Shown here piece after piece: positions 42,461-50,682 of a stretch of 64,000 nucleotides of DNA. How positions within the stretch are numbered: position 1 is the stretch's first letter; each line of letters starts with the position of its first letter. This DNA is from Streptomyces sp. B1I3 (GTDB lineage Bacteria > Actinomycetota > Actinomycetes > Streptomycetales > Streptomycetaceae): assembly GCF_030816615.1 (NCBI RefSeq), contig NZ_JAUSYD010000001.1:3534001-3598000 (forward strand), read 5' to 3'. The notes under the pieces are model-generated. The model made no database searches, was not told the DNA's origin, and worked only from the letters and a program-made list of their open reading frames with translations. The position numbers were made by a program, and so were the translations under genes.

Positions 42461-42473
42461 CCGGCCCCGCCGG

Positions 42474-42498
42474 CCCCGCCTCCTACAGGGCGGCGGGG
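42474..42498 (+). terminator. Terminator after the mur operon
   Basis: CCCCGCC (42474-42480) pairs with GGCGGGG (42492-42498) over an 11-base loop, 13 bases past the PTS stop. Confidence 0.45.
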
Positions 42499-42620
42499 CG
42501 GCAGGAAGGGAGACGGGCGGGGGTGGGACAGGCCCCCGCGCCCGGGCAAAACAATTGCTCCGAACTCGCATGTGTAGCCATTTGATTGCCGGGCATCAGA
42601 TGCCTCGGAGGTTGATAACT

Positions 42621-42791
42621 ATGGTTCCCCTGCTTCTCGTTCTTCTGCTCGCCCTGATCCTTTTCGGTGCCGGATTTGCACTCAAGGCACTGTGGTGGAT
42701 CGCAGTAATCGTTCTTGTGGTCTGGCTGATCGGATTCTTCGTCCGTCCGGCCGCGAGTGGTGGCCGCCGTGGCCGGTGGTACCGCTGGTAA
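42621..42791 (+). CDS. Small hydrophobic membrane protein
   Basis: A 56-residue protein, MVPLLLVLLLALILFGAGFAL, then a second hydrophobic segment (WWIAVIVLVVWLIGFF) and an Arg/Gly/Trp tail. ATG at 42621 has GGAGG nine bases upstream, a convincing start that a longer frame would miss. It is of the small hydrophobic protein type common in Streptomyces and probably inserts in the membrane. Base composition is lower in GC than neighbours. A strong terminator follows, so it is monocistronic. Function unknown. Confidence 0.75.
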   Translation: MVPLLLVLLLALILFGAGFALKALWWIAVIVLVVWLIGFFVRPAASGGRRGRWYRW

Positions 42792-42811
42792 ATAGCCTTC
42801 CCCAGCATCTG

Positions 42812-42850
42812 TGCGCGTGGCCCGGACCCGGACGGTCCGGGCCACGCGCA
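42812..42850 (+). terminator. Strong terminator, 17-bp stem
   Basis: Perfect arms 42812-42828 and 42834-42850 with a 5-base loop follow the small hydrophobic protein gene by about 20 bases. Confidence 0.85.
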
Positions 42851-42947
42851 TTCCGGGAAACCCCCGGCACGACCGAAGCATGACTCCCCGAATGGGGGGC
42901 ACGCGAGCTGTTGAACACCGAAAGAGCCGTCGAGAAAGGAGCCAATA

Positions 42948-43298
42948 ATGAGCGACCACCTGTGGGGTTATCAGCCGACAAGCGGTCACACTGCGGGCGC
43001 CGACCTGACCGGTTACACGGTCGAGGCGACGGACGGGAGTATCGGAAAGGTCGACAAGCATTCCGACGATGTGGGCGCGGCCTATCTGGTCGTCGACACC
43101 GGGGTCTGGATCTTCGGTAAGGAAGTACTCCTGCCGGCCGGCACGGTCAAGGGCATCGACACGGAGCACAAGACGATCTTCGTCGACCTGACCAAGGACC
43201 AGATCAAGGACTCCCCGGAGTTCGACAAGCACAAGCATGCGGGCGACCCGGGCTATCACGCCCAGGTCGGCAGCTACTACGACAGCTACCGCATCTAG
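42948..43298 (+). CDS. PRC-barrel domain protein
   Basis: A 116-residue soluble protein. LTGYTVEATDGSIGKVDK and AAYLVVDTGVWIFGKEVLLPAGTV are the PRC-barrel strands; the C-terminal part (IKDSPEFDKHKHAGDPGYHAQVG) is acidic, His-rich and ends in aromatic residues. PRC-barrel proteins occur in RNA processing, photosynthesis and, in actinomycetes, often among stress-induced genes. AAAGGAG precedes the ATG at the proper distance. It is flanked by terminators on both sides, so it is a single-gene transcript. Confidence 0.82.
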   Translation: MSDHLWGYQPTSGHTAGADLTGYTVEATDGSIGKVDKHSDDVGAAYLVVDTGVWIFGKEVLLPAGTVKGIDTEHKTIFVDLTKDQIKDSPEFDKHKHAGDPGYHAQVGSYYDSYRI

Positions 43299-43320
43299 CT
43301 CCTGCACCACCATGAACAGA

Positions 43321-43356
43321 GGCGGGGCCGGCTCCGAGCGCGGAGCGGGCCCCGCC
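43321..43356 (+). terminator. Terminator after the PRC-barrel gene
   Basis: A 16-bp stem with one mismatch (43321-43336 with 43341-43356) and an AGCG loop lies 22 bases past the stop. The DNA from there to 43494 shows no gene. Confidence 0.75.
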
Positions 43357-43494
43357 GTTCAGGTGCGCGACCCCACGCACCAACCCGCCCGACGGGACCG
43401 GACCGGACCGGGAAGGTCGCCGTGAGCAGACTGACACCGGTGGCGCCGAAGGGCCCGGGGAGCAACAGCGCCTTCGGCCTGTGTCCCACCGCCC

Positions 43495-43731
43495 TCAGCG
43501 CGGCAGCTTCCCTCCCCGGTTGATCTCCGTGACCCGCGCCCGGAGTGCGAGCCCCGGCGGAGCGGGCCGGACGGCCTCGGGCGGGCAGTCCCACTCCGCG
43601 CCGCCACCCGGGGGGCGCAGTTGTACGTACGGTCCGACGCGGCCCATCACGCGGCCCACGCGACCGTCCCGGGCGTCCAGGACGAACGCCCCGGGCGCCG
43701 GCGTACACGGCTCAAGTCCTTCAACTGTCAT
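43495..43731 (-). CDS. Small hypothetical protein
   Basis: A 78-residue protein: PGAFVLDARDGRVGRVMGRVGPYVQLRPPGGG suggests a short beta-barrel-like fold, reminiscent of the first strands of PRC-barrel or KOW-type small domains, though I cannot assign it. It follows the next gene upstream with an 11-base overlap, so both are translated from one mRNA. Conserved-looking codon use. Function unknown. Confidence 0.6.
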   Translation of the reverse strand: MTVEGLEPCTPAPGAFVLDARDGRVGRVMGRVGPYVQLRPPGGGAEWDCPPEAVRPAPPGLALRARVTEINRGGKLPR

Positions 43732-43963
43732 GAGCGCTCTTCGCCTCGAGCTGCGCGCTCAGCCGCAACGCCGTCTCGATCGTGCACCGGCCGAGATCCA
43801 CCAGCGGCGTCGGTTCGTCGCCCGCGCACGAGACCGGGTCGATCCTCAGCGACGGCAGCTTCACGCCCACCTGCGCGAGCCCCGCCCGCAGCCGCGCCAC
43901 CGCGTCCTCCGCCGCCCGCACTCTGCCTGCCGCTTCTTTGCGCTGTTCCGTAACCGTCATCAT
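43721..43963 (-). CDS. Small hypothetical helical protein
   Basis: An 80-residue protein beginning MMTVTEQRKEAAGRVRAAEDAVARL: a long amphipathic helix, then a conserved-looking DPVSC-GDEPTPLVDLGRC segment and a C-terminal helix. ATG 43963 or the next ATG is favoured because GGGGGAG lies just upstream; the GTG at 43981 precedes that purine run. It overlaps the following gene by 11 bases. The two form a tiny operon of unknown role. Confidence 0.6.
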   Translation of the reverse strand: MMTVTEQRKEAAGRVRAAEDAVARLRAGLAQVGVKLPSLRIDPVSCAGDEPTPLVDLGRCTIETALRLSAQLEAKSAHDS

Positions 43964-43981
43964 GATCTCCCCCATTTCCAC

Positions 43982-44254
43982 GCTGAGTAGTGGCTATGCC
44001 TACAGAGCGTGGTGATTTCGTGGCCGTCACGGAAGAGCCGCAGTTCCGGCACCCGCACACCTCCGTCCTGAGTCGCCGCGCCCGGACCGGAGAAGCCCCC
44101 CGCTCCTCACTCGGCGGGCCGGTTCCACCCGCGCCGCTCACCGCCTGCGGCGCCCCGGCCGCCCCTGCGGCCTCCCGCCCCGCCGCGATCCGCGCGGATC
44201 CGCGCGCGGGCACCCGCGCCCAGCACGCATGTGGCTCAGGTCACTTTCCCGCCG
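43982..44254. other. Intergenic region without recognised gene
   Basis: About 270 bases between the small-protein operon and the ECF41 promoter. Frames here have no family resemblance. I see no other signal. Confidence 0.4.
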
Positions 44255-44282
44255 TGTCACAGTCGGGCCCCACGCTTACGTC
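44255..44282 (+). promoter_or_regulatory. ECF41-type promoter
   Basis: TGTCACA (44255-44261), 17 bases, then CGTC (44279-44282) matches the ECF41 sigma-factor promoter pattern as I recall it. It lies about 50 bases before the flavoprotein-sigJ operon, so the sigma factor probably drives its own expression. Confidence 0.7.
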
Positions 44283-44329
44283 CCGAGGTCATCAGCAAGC
44301 AGCGGACGACCCGGAAGAAGGCGGAAGCG

Positions 44330-45535
44330 ATGAACACACACCACGAGGCGGCCCGGCCGGCCCCCCACCACGTCCTGATCCTGGGCGCGGGGTACGCGGG
44401 CATGGCCGCGGCCATCCAGCTGTCGGCCCGGGTCGAGCGGCAGAAGGACGTGCACGTCACCCTGGTGAACGCCCAGGAGCGCTTCACCGAGCGGCTGCGG
44501 CTGCACATGACGGCGACCGGACAGCAGCTCGACGAGCTGAGCATCCCGGAGCTGCTCGACGGCACGGGCACGCGGTTCTTGCGCGGATGGGTGACGGCGG
44601 TGGACGCGGACGCGAAGACCGTGCGGATCGATGACGACCGCATCCTGCACTACGACACGCTCGTGTACGGGCTGGGCAGCGTGGCCGACACGACGGCGGT
44701 GCCGGGCGTCGAGGAGTACGCGTACACCCTGAACGGCCCGCAGGACGCCGAGGCGGTGGCCCACCGGCTGGCACGACTCGGCGGCGGCACGGTGGTCGTC
44801 GGCGGCAGCGGGCTGACCGGTGTCGAGTCGGCGGCGGAGACGGCCGAGAGGTATCCGGAACTGGACGTCGTGCTGCTGGGCCGTGACGAGCCCGGCGCAC
44901 ACATGAATCCGAAGGCCGGGGCGTACGTGCGATCCGCGCTGGACCGTCTGACCGTCCAGGTGCGCAGCGGGGTCGACGTGGTGAAGGTGCTGCCGGATTC
45001 GGTCGAGCTGGCGGGCGGGGAGAGCATCGCGGCCGACCTCGTCCTGTGGACCAGCGGCACGCGGGTGTCGCCGCTGGCTGCCGCAGCCGGCCTGGAGGTC
45101 GACGAGCGCGGCCGCATCGTCACTGACGCCACACTGCGGTCCACGTCGCACCCGGACGTGTACGCCGTGGGTGACGCGGCCGCCGTCCGCCAGGGGTACG
45201 GCGTCATGCACGGCACCTGCCAGAGCGGGATGCCGACCGGCGTGCACGCCGCGGTGTCGGTCGTCCGCGCCCTGCGGGGCAAGCGGCCCAAGCCCTTCCG
45301 CTTCGGCTACTACCACACGCCGGTGAGCCTCGGCCGGCATGACGCCGTGGTGCAGTTCACCCGCCCCGACGACAGCCCTCGGAGGATGTACCTGACAGGT
45401 CGTCCGGCCGCCAGGTACAAAGAGGCGGTGACCGCATCCCCCTGGCCGACCTACGGCCGCATGAAGAAGATGCCCGCGTCGGGCGCGTTCTGGCCCCGCG
45501 GCGGCCGCTTCACCCGGATCAGGGCTGCTCGATGA
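44330..45535 (+). CDS. FAD-dependent pyridine nucleotide oxidoreductase (NDH-2-like)
   Basis: A 401-residue flavoprotein. The FAD-binding Rossmann motif is ILGAGYAGMAAA near residue 15; the second dinucleotide motif for NAD(P)H is VVVGGSGLTGVESA; and the C-terminal FAD motif is DVYAVGDAA. This is the type II NADH dehydrogenase / AIF-like family. ATG 44330 is chosen over the longer frame from 44231 because the ECF41 promoter lies within that longer frame. Its stop overlaps the sigma-factor start (ATGA), and flavoproteins of this kind are typical partners of ECF41 factors. It may sense or change redox state; the substrate is unknown. Confidence 0.85.
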   Translation: MNTHHEAARPAPHHVLILGAGYAGMAAAIQLSARVERQKDVHVTLVNAQERFTERLRLHMTATGQQLDELSIPELLDGTGTRFLRGWVTAVDADAKTVRIDDDRILHYDTLVYGLGSVADTTAVPGVEEYAYTLNGPQDAEAVAHRLARLGGGTVVVGGSGLTGVESAAETAERYPELDVVLLGRDEPGAHMNPKAGAYVRSALDRLTVQVRSGVDVVKVLPDSVELAGGESIAADLVLWTSGTRVSPLAAAAGLEVDERGRIVTDATLRSTSHPDVYAVGDAAAVRQGYGVMHGTCQSGMPTGVHAAVSVVRALRGKRPKPFRFGYYHTPVSLGRHDAVVQFTRPDDSPRRMYLTGRPAARYKEAVTASPWPTYGRMKKMPASGAFWPRGGRFTRIRAAR

Positions 45536-46452
45536 CCCCGTCGGCACCCGGCCCCGGCCAGGAACTGTTCGACCGGTACCGCAGCCTGCTGTTCTCGGTG
45601 GCCTACCGCATCCTCGGCACCGCGGCCGACGCCGAGGACACGGTGCAGGACGCCTGGATCAAATGGTCGGCCGCCGACCGTTCCCAGGTGGCGGACCCCA
45701 AGGCGTACCTGGCGCGGATCGTGTCGAACCTCGCGATGGACCGGCTGCGCTCCACCCGTCACAAGCGCGAGGTCTATGTGGGGCCGTGGCTTCCGGAACC
45801 CGTCCTGACGAGCGCCGACACCGCGGACACCGTCATGGGCGCCGAGTCGGTCTCGATGGCGATGCTGGTGGTGCTGGAGACGCTGAGCCCCCTCGAGCGC
45901 GCGGTGTTCGTGCTGAAGGAGGTCTTCGACTTCAGCCACGCCGAGATCGCGGAGGCGGTGGAGCGTTCCGAAGCCTCGGTGCGGCAGGCCGCGCACCGCG
46001 CCCGCGCACACGTGCGGGCACGGCGCCCGCGCTTCCCCGCCGACCGGTCACAGCAGCGCGACGCCACCGAGCGGTTCTTCGCCGCCGCGACAGGCGGGGA
46101 CATGAACGCGCTGATGGAGCTGCTGTCGCCGGACGTCACCCTGTGGACCGACGGCGGGGGCAAGGTCCGCCAGGCCCTGCGCCCGGTCGTGGGCGCCTCC
46201 ACGGTCGCCGCCTGGTTCGCCGCCATCGGGACCGTCACGTACCAGGGGGTCGAGCCCGCCGACATGAAGGCCGAACTCGTCGACGTCAACGGCGGGCCGG
46301 GCCTGGTCTTCAGCGGCAACGGCCGCGTGGTCGCCACGGTCACCTTCGACTACGACGAGGCGGGGCTCATCTCGGCCATCCACAACGTCGCCAACCCCGA
46401 CAAGCTGCGGGCCGTCGGCACGGGCACACCGCACGTCCTGCGGACGCGGTGA
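45532..46452 (+). CDS. sigJ: ECF41-group RNA polymerase sigma factor (SigJ)
   Basis: A 306-residue sigma factor. Region 2 is FDRYRSLLFSVAYRILGTAADAEDTVQDAW, seen in short as YRILG-ADAEDTVQDAW; region 4 is ERAVFVLKEVFDFSHAEIAEAVERSEASVRQAA in short form VFDFSHAEIA. The C-terminal 120 residues are a SnoaL-like domain with the two ECF41 hallmarks: DGGGK (207-211) and NPDKL (288-292). In ECF41 factors this fused domain replaces a separate anti-sigma and tunes activity. The gene is coupled to the flavoprotein, behind a matching promoter. The inducing signal is unknown. Confidence 0.93.
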   Translation: MTPSAPGPGQELFDRYRSLLFSVAYRILGTAADAEDTVQDAWIKWSAADRSQVADPKAYLARIVSNLAMDRLRSTRHKREVYVGPWLPEPVLTSADTADTVMGAESVSMAMLVVLETLSPLERAVFVLKEVFDFSHAEIAEAVERSEASVRQAAHRARAHVRARRPRFPADRSQQRDATERFFAAATGGDMNALMELLSPDVTLWTDGGGKVRQALRPVVGASTVAAWFAAIGTVTYQGVEPADMKAELVDVNGGPGLVFSGNGRVVATVTFDYDEAGLISAIHNVANPDKLRAVGTGTPHVLRTR

Positions 46453-46583
46453 GCCCGGCGCCGGACCCGGTTCCGGACCCGAAGCTCAAGTCCTGGAGTC
46501 CGGGCGCTCTTTCAGAGGAATGGGTGGAGGGATCTCCCCCACCCACCCTCCCCGCCCACGGCCTCACACGCCGTGACCGACTT

Positions 46584-46612
46584 GCCACACAGTGTGGCGA
46601 CGCTCTAGCGTG
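46584..46612 (+). promoter_or_regulatory. Promoter with central palindrome
   Basis: TTGCCA (46584-46589), 17 bases and TAGCGT (46607-46612) form a good promoter for the HTH gene. CCACACAGTGTGG (46586-46598), a perfect 6-1-6 palindrome, covers the -35 and spacer and looks like an operator. Confidence 0.6.
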
Positions 46613-46628
46613 CGGAACGACATAGAGC

Positions 46629-46663
46629 GACCCCCGCCGGTGCAGCAACACCGGACAGGGGTC
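46629..46663 (+). promoter_or_regulatory. Structured 5' leader of the HTH gene
   Basis: GACCCC and CCGGTG pair in order with CACCGG and GGGGTC around CAGCAA, giving a two-part stem-loop 30-64 bases upstream of the start codon. It is likely to form in the mRNA leader; role unknown. Confidence 0.45.
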
Positions 46664-46692
46664 TGACCACCAAGATCGAAAGCGGCGAACTG

Positions 46693-47613
46693 ATGGCTGC
46701 CGACCAGCTTAATGCTGCCCCCCACACCCCGCACGCATCCCCGCACGCGCCCGCCCCTGCCGCGCACCCCATGGCCGGGCCCGGTTACGGCAAGCGCTCC
46801 GCACCTGGCCAGCGACCGTACACCGGCCACGACTTCGCGCACCTGACGCCCCGCGAGGCGGCCATCGCCGCGTACATCGACCGGTTGCCCGACGGCTCCG
46901 ACATCTCCGTGAAGACACTGGCCAGGACACTCCCCTACGGGCAGTGCGCTCTGCGTACGGCGCTCAACAGGCTCCAGGCCGCCGGGCACCTGCGCCGCGG
47001 CAGCGAGTGCGTGACCACCGACAGGCTCATGCTCTGGGTGACGCGGACCTTCTTCTCCCGTACCGCACGCGACGACGAGTGGTGGGAGGCCTTCGAACGC
47101 GGAGACGTACCCGTGGAAAGGCGCGAACGGCCGACCCGCTCACGGGCGTTCACCCTGCTGGCCGCGCTCGGCCGCACCGCGCCCGCACTCAGCCTGTCGG
47201 CAGCCGAGTGCGCGAGCCTGGAGCCGCAGGTGAGCGAGTGGTTCGCGCGCGGCGCCACCGACGCGGAGACCCTGTGCGCCCTGACCACGGGACTGCCCAC
47301 CCCCGTGCACCACGCCGCCTCCCTGCTCCGCAGGCGGCTGACGGACAAGATGCCGCCCCACCGGCCCGCCCCCGCGCGCGGGCCGGCGCTGATCACCCTG
47401 GAATGCGGCGAGTGCCGCGCCCCCGGCTCCCCCGGAGCCCTGAGCGGCGGGCGGTGCCGTGCGTGTCGCGGGGACACCGTGGACACACCCGCCGGACCGC
47501 CCGGAGCCGTGCCCACCGAGGACGTACGGGAGCGGGTGGCGGCGGTCCGGGCCGGGCTCGTCCCCCGGTCGGAGCGGACCGCACGCGCCCGGGGGGTACG
47601 CACCCGGCGCTGA
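46693..47613 (+). CDS. HTH protein with C-terminal zinc ribbon
   Basis: A 306-residue protein. Residues 50-110 are a MarR/replication-initiator-like winged helix (LTPREAAIAAYIDRLPDGSDISVKTLARTLPYGQCALRTALNRLQAAGHLRR in short: ISVKTLART, ALNRLQAAGHL). The middle is helical; near residue 240, LECGECRAPGSPG then GRCRACRG gives C-x2-C and C-x2-C, a zinc ribbon. The ends are Ala/Pro-rich. Such proteins are common in Streptomyces and are usually annotated only as helix-turn-helix. The palindrome in its promoter may be its own site. It converges on the cellulase gene. Confidence 0.72.
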   Translation: MAADQLNAAPHTPHASPHAPAPAAHPMAGPGYGKRSAPGQRPYTGHDFAHLTPREAAIAAYIDRLPDGSDISVKTLARTLPYGQCALRTALNRLQAAGHLRRGSECVTTDRLMLWVTRTFFSRTARDDEWWEAFERGDVPVERRERPTRSRAFTLLAALGRTAPALSLSAAECASLEPQVSEWFARGATDAETLCALTTGLPTPVHHAASLLRRRLTDKMPPHRPAPARGPALITLECGECRAPGSPGALSGGRCRACRGDTVDTPAGPPGAVPTEDVRERVAAVRAGLVPRSERTARARGVRTRR

Positions 47614-47624
47614 GCACCGGAAGA

Positions 47625-47666
47625 GCCCGGGCGCACGCGCCCCGCGAAGGGCGGCCGCACCCGGGC
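47625..47666. terminator. Bidirectional hairpin between HTH gene and cellulase
   Basis: 18-base arms at 47625-47642 and 47649-47666, 14 of 18 paired with a CGCGAA loop, lie between two convergent genes. Confidence 0.55.
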
Positions 47667-47688
47667 CCGGAAGGCGGGGACGCCGGTA

Positions 47689-50355
47689 TCAGCCGGAGGT
47701 GCAGGCCCTGCCGTTCAGCTTGAACGTGCTCGGGTCCGGTGACGAACCCGAGGCCGAGGTGGTGAAGCCGAAGTCGACCGCGGCGCCCGGTGCCAGGGTG
47801 CGGTTCCACGACAGCGGCCTGGCGCTGACCGTGCGGCCGTGCTGGTCGAACTCCGCGCTCCAGGTGTGGCTCAGCCGCTGCTCACCGGGCAGCAGCCAGG
47901 TCAGCGACCACGGCGACACCGCTTCGGAGCCGGTGTTCTCGACCCGTACCGTCACCGTCGAGCCGCCGCTCCACGGGTGCGAGTTGTACGCGACCCGGCA
48001 GGTCCGGGCCACGGCCGCCTGCCCGCCCTCGCCCGCGTCGTCCAGGTAGGAGGCGATGAAGGCCAGCGGCGCGTTCCAGTTGATGGTGATCTCGTTGGTC
48101 GACCAGGAGCCGATGTCGTCGATGTAGCACATGGCGGGGGCGCAGCCGGTCAGCTTCTGGGCCGCCACCGGGTCGCCGGAGGCGATCGCGGTGAGGTTGG
48201 GTCCGCCCGCGAGCGAGCCGGGCGCCGGGTTCGGCAGGCTGGGATCGTTCTGGTGCGCCCAGAAGCGGTGGTGCTGGTTGTGCGAGTTCCGCTCGCCGTA
48301 ACCGGTGACGTACGACTGGTTAAGGGGATTGCGGCCGAGCAGGTAGTCGGCGCCCCGCAGCACGGCCTCCTGGTAGGCGGCGTCGCCGGTCAGGTCGTGG
48401 GCCGTGGCCAGGACGACCATGTTGTTGAGCACCTGGCTGTTGGACCCCCAGACGTAGTCCTCGCCGCTCGGCGCGTACGGCAGCCCGTACGCCTGCTCAC
48501 GGGACTGCGCGGCATACCGGTCGGCGCCCGCGGTCACCACGGAACGGACCCCGGCCACCTGATTCGGCGTCAGTGCGTTGGGCACGGTGGCCAGGGTGAG
48601 CGCCCCGAGCCCGGCGGTGGCGCCCCAGGAGATTCCGCCACCCGCCGGGAAGACGGCGTCCACGTCACCGTGCAGGCCGGAGGAGAGCACCGCCTGGCGG
48701 TAGGTGTCCTTGCCCGTCGTCGTGAACAGCTCGGCGGCCGCCCAGTAGAACTCGTCGGAGACGTTGTTGTCGCCGTACGCGCCGCCGCCCACGCCGTCGT
48801 TCGGGTCGGCGAACACGGCCGGGTGCTGCTTCGCCGCGTTCCACGCGGTCTCGGCGGCCCGCAGACAGCGGTCCGCGAAGGCCGCGTCGAAGGGGGCGTA
48901 GAGCCGGGCGCACTGGGCCGCCGTGGCGGCGACGTTGAGCGTGGCGGCCGTCGACGGCGGGTGCAACTCACGCTGCTGCGGGTCGAGGTGCGGCTTCGTC
49001 GGCAGACCGGTCCACTCGGCATCGTGCATCTTGTGGTGGACCATCCCCGCCAGTGGCTTCCCGGCCGGGACCTGCATCTTGATCAGGAAGTCCATCTCCC
49101 AGCGCGCCTCGTCCAGGATGTCCGGCACCCCGTTGTTCCGCTCGGGCACCCGCAGCGCGCCGTCGTCCAGCTCGGCCGACTCCGCGTTCCCGGCGGTCAG
49201 CGTCCGCTCGTAGGTGGACATCAACTGCGCCACCGAGATGCCGCCGTTGACCACGTACTTGCCGTGGTCACCCGCGTCGTACCAGCCGCCCGACACGTCC
49301 AGCCGGTAGTCGCAGACCCCCGGCTGACAGGGGACGTCCGTGTCGCCCTTGTTGGGCGCGACACCGATGTGCCCGGCCGGGCGCGCGTACTCCTCACCGA
49401 CGAGGTCCGCGTCGATCTCGATACCACTGCGGTTGTGGTAGAAGTACGCCAGCGCGTCGGAGCGCAGCCCGTCGTACAGGTCGCCGCGGATCGAGAACGG
49501 CTCACTCACCTCGCCGTCGACCTCCACGGTGTAGCCGTCGCCCACCGTGGTGAGGTCGCCGAAGTCGAAGGTGTGGATCCGCTGACGTGAGCTGGGATCC
49601 TCGCCCTGCGGCACGGTCGTACCCGTGGCGGCCGTCGAACCGTCGGCGGACTTGACCGTCCAGGTCAGCGGCGCGTCGGCATCGGTGACCACGGTGCCGC
49701 TCTTGGGACCGCGGGGCAGGTAGCCGACCTGGTTGACGCGGACCGGCGATCCGGTGTCCGGCACGTAGACAGGGGGCTGGGCCCCGCCCCGCAGCGACAC
49801 GTCGTCCATGCAGAAGACCGTCGCCCGCTCACCGCCGCCGATCTGCAGCTGCACCGACGCGGCCGGCTGGTCCACCGACGCCGTGAACGTACGGGTGACG
49901 TGCGTGGCCTCCGTACCCACCGGGTCCGCCGTGGCGAGGACCGCCGTGTACGGGTCGACCGCCTCCTGGACCCGCGTCTGGACGGTCAGGGGAACGGTCG
50001 AACTGGCGGTGTAGGACAGCTCGTAGCTCTCACCAGCGACGATCGGGACCTCGTTCTGCCCGACGATGACGTCCCAGGCGTTGGCGGTGCCGGCGGGGAC
50101 GTCGACGCACAGCCGGCCGTCGGACACCGCGGCCGATGTGTTCGCCGTCCACCACCAGGGCGCGGCACCGGCGGTGAAATCGCCGTTGGCGATCTGCTCG
50201 GGCCCTGGTTCGGCGTCGTCGGCCAGGGCCGTGCCGGGCACGGCCAGGGCGCCCGCGCACAGAAGGACGGCGGCCGACAACCCGAACACGCTCCTCCCGG
50301 ACCGGGACCGGGATCGAACGGGTACGGGCCGGGCGGGGGGCGGTAAGGCGTTCAC
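47689..50355 (-). CDS. Secreted GH9 cellulase with CBM4/9 and CBM2 modules
   Basis: An 888-residue secreted enzyme. A signal peptide ends near ALADDAEP (about 46). Residues 55-195 are a CBM4/9-like jelly roll (NGDFTAGAAPWW). Residues 205-295 are the Ig-like CelD_N domain (VRVNQVGYLP). The GH9 catalytic domain has the Asp motif GGWYDAGDHGKYV, the His motif NSHNQHH and the acid Glu in WSTNEITINW. The last 105 residues are a CBM2 cellulose-binding module (CRVAYNSHPWSGG to the final Cys). It cleaves beta-1,4-glucan outside the cell. GTG at 50355 follows GAAAGG. Two CebR-like boxes upstream predict cellobiose-responsive control. Confidence 0.92.
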   Translation of the reverse strand: MNALPPPARPVPVRSRSRSGRSVFGLSAAVLLCAGALAVPGTALADDAEPGPEQIANGDFTAGAAPWWWTANTSAAVSDGRLCVDVPAGTANAWDVIVGQNEVPIVAGESYELSYTASSTVPLTVQTRVQEAVDPYTAVLATADPVGTEATHVTRTFTASVDQPAASVQLQIGGGERATVFCMDDVSLRGGAQPPVYVPDTGSPVRVNQVGYLPRGPKSGTVVTDADAPLTWTVKSADGSTAATGTTVPQGEDPSSRQRIHTFDFGDLTTVGDGYTVEVDGEVSEPFSIRGDLYDGLRSDALAYFYHNRSGIEIDADLVGEEYARPAGHIGVAPNKGDTDVPCQPGVCDYRLDVSGGWYDAGDHGKYVVNGGISVAQLMSTYERTLTAGNAESAELDDGALRVPERNNGVPDILDEARWEMDFLIKMQVPAGKPLAGMVHHKMHDAEWTGLPTKPHLDPQQRELHPPSTAATLNVAATAAQCARLYAPFDAAFADRCLRAAETAWNAAKQHPAVFADPNDGVGGGAYGDNNVSDEFYWAAAELFTTTGKDTYRQAVLSSGLHGDVDAVFPAGGGISWGATAGLGALTLATVPNALTPNQVAGVRSVVTAGADRYAAQSREQAYGLPYAPSGEDYVWGSNSQVLNNMVVLATAHDLTGDAAYQEAVLRGADYLLGRNPLNQSYVTGYGERNSHNQHHRFWAHQNDPSLPNPAPGSLAGGPNLTAIASGDPVAAQKLTGCAPAMCYIDDIGSWSTNEITINWNAPLAFIASYLDDAGEGGQAAVARTCRVAYNSHPWSGGSTVTVRVENTGSEAVSPWSLTWLLPGEQRLSHTWSAEFDQHGRTVSARPLSWNRTLAPGAAVDFGFTTSASGSSPDPSTFKLNGRACTSG

Positions 50356-50408
50356 CGATGAGACCTTTCGTCGACGTACGTGTGTGGGGGTACGGGCGAC
50401 ACACTTCA

Positions 50409-50422
50409 TGGGAGCGCTCCCA
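50409..50422. promoter_or_regulatory. CebR-type operator
   Basis: TGGGAGCGCTCCCA is the perfect 14-bp CebR/CelR box that represses cellulase genes in actinomycetes until cellobiose is present. It lies 54 bases upstream of the cellulase start codon. Confidence 0.88.
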
Positions 50423-50454
50423 ACGAACGGCGGCGCGACGGGAGCACCGAGACG

Positions 50455-50468
50455 TGGGAGCGGTTCCA
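50455..50468. promoter_or_regulatory. Second, imperfect CebR-like box
   Basis: TGGGAGCGGTTCCA matches the CebR box at 12 of 14 positions, 46 bases from the first. It is symmetric enough to be bound weakly. Confidence 0.5.
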
Positions 50469-50551
50469 CGGAGCGCAGCCATTGTGGGGCCTGGGGCACG
50501 CGTTACGCCAGGGTCATGACAGAAGAGCACGCGGACCACGCCCGAGTCGGC

Positions 50552-50682
50552 GTGGACGGGCCACGCGGAACGACGTCGGCACGGCGTGGACGCGCCACGC
50601 GGAACGACGTCGGCACGGCGTGGACGCGCCACGCGGAACGACGTCGGCACGGCGTGGACGCGCCACGCGGAACGACGTCGGC
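50552..50682. repeat. Four tandem copies of a 34-bp repeat
   Basis: Units at 50552, 50586, 50620 and 50654 (last partial) are almost identical and contain ACGACGTCGGC, the same 11 bases that form the outer left arm of the adjacent groEL terminator. They are in direct contact, with no unique spacers, so this is not a CRISPR. Confidence 0.85.

Noticed and set aside
38951..42571. A 1206-codon minus-strand frame over murR, murQ and the PTS gene
   Set aside because: It runs opposite three well-supported genes and has only compositionally biased sequence.
50552..50682. Possible CRISPR array from the 34-bp repeats
   Set aside because: Repeats are directly adjacent with no unique spacers and there are no cas genes.
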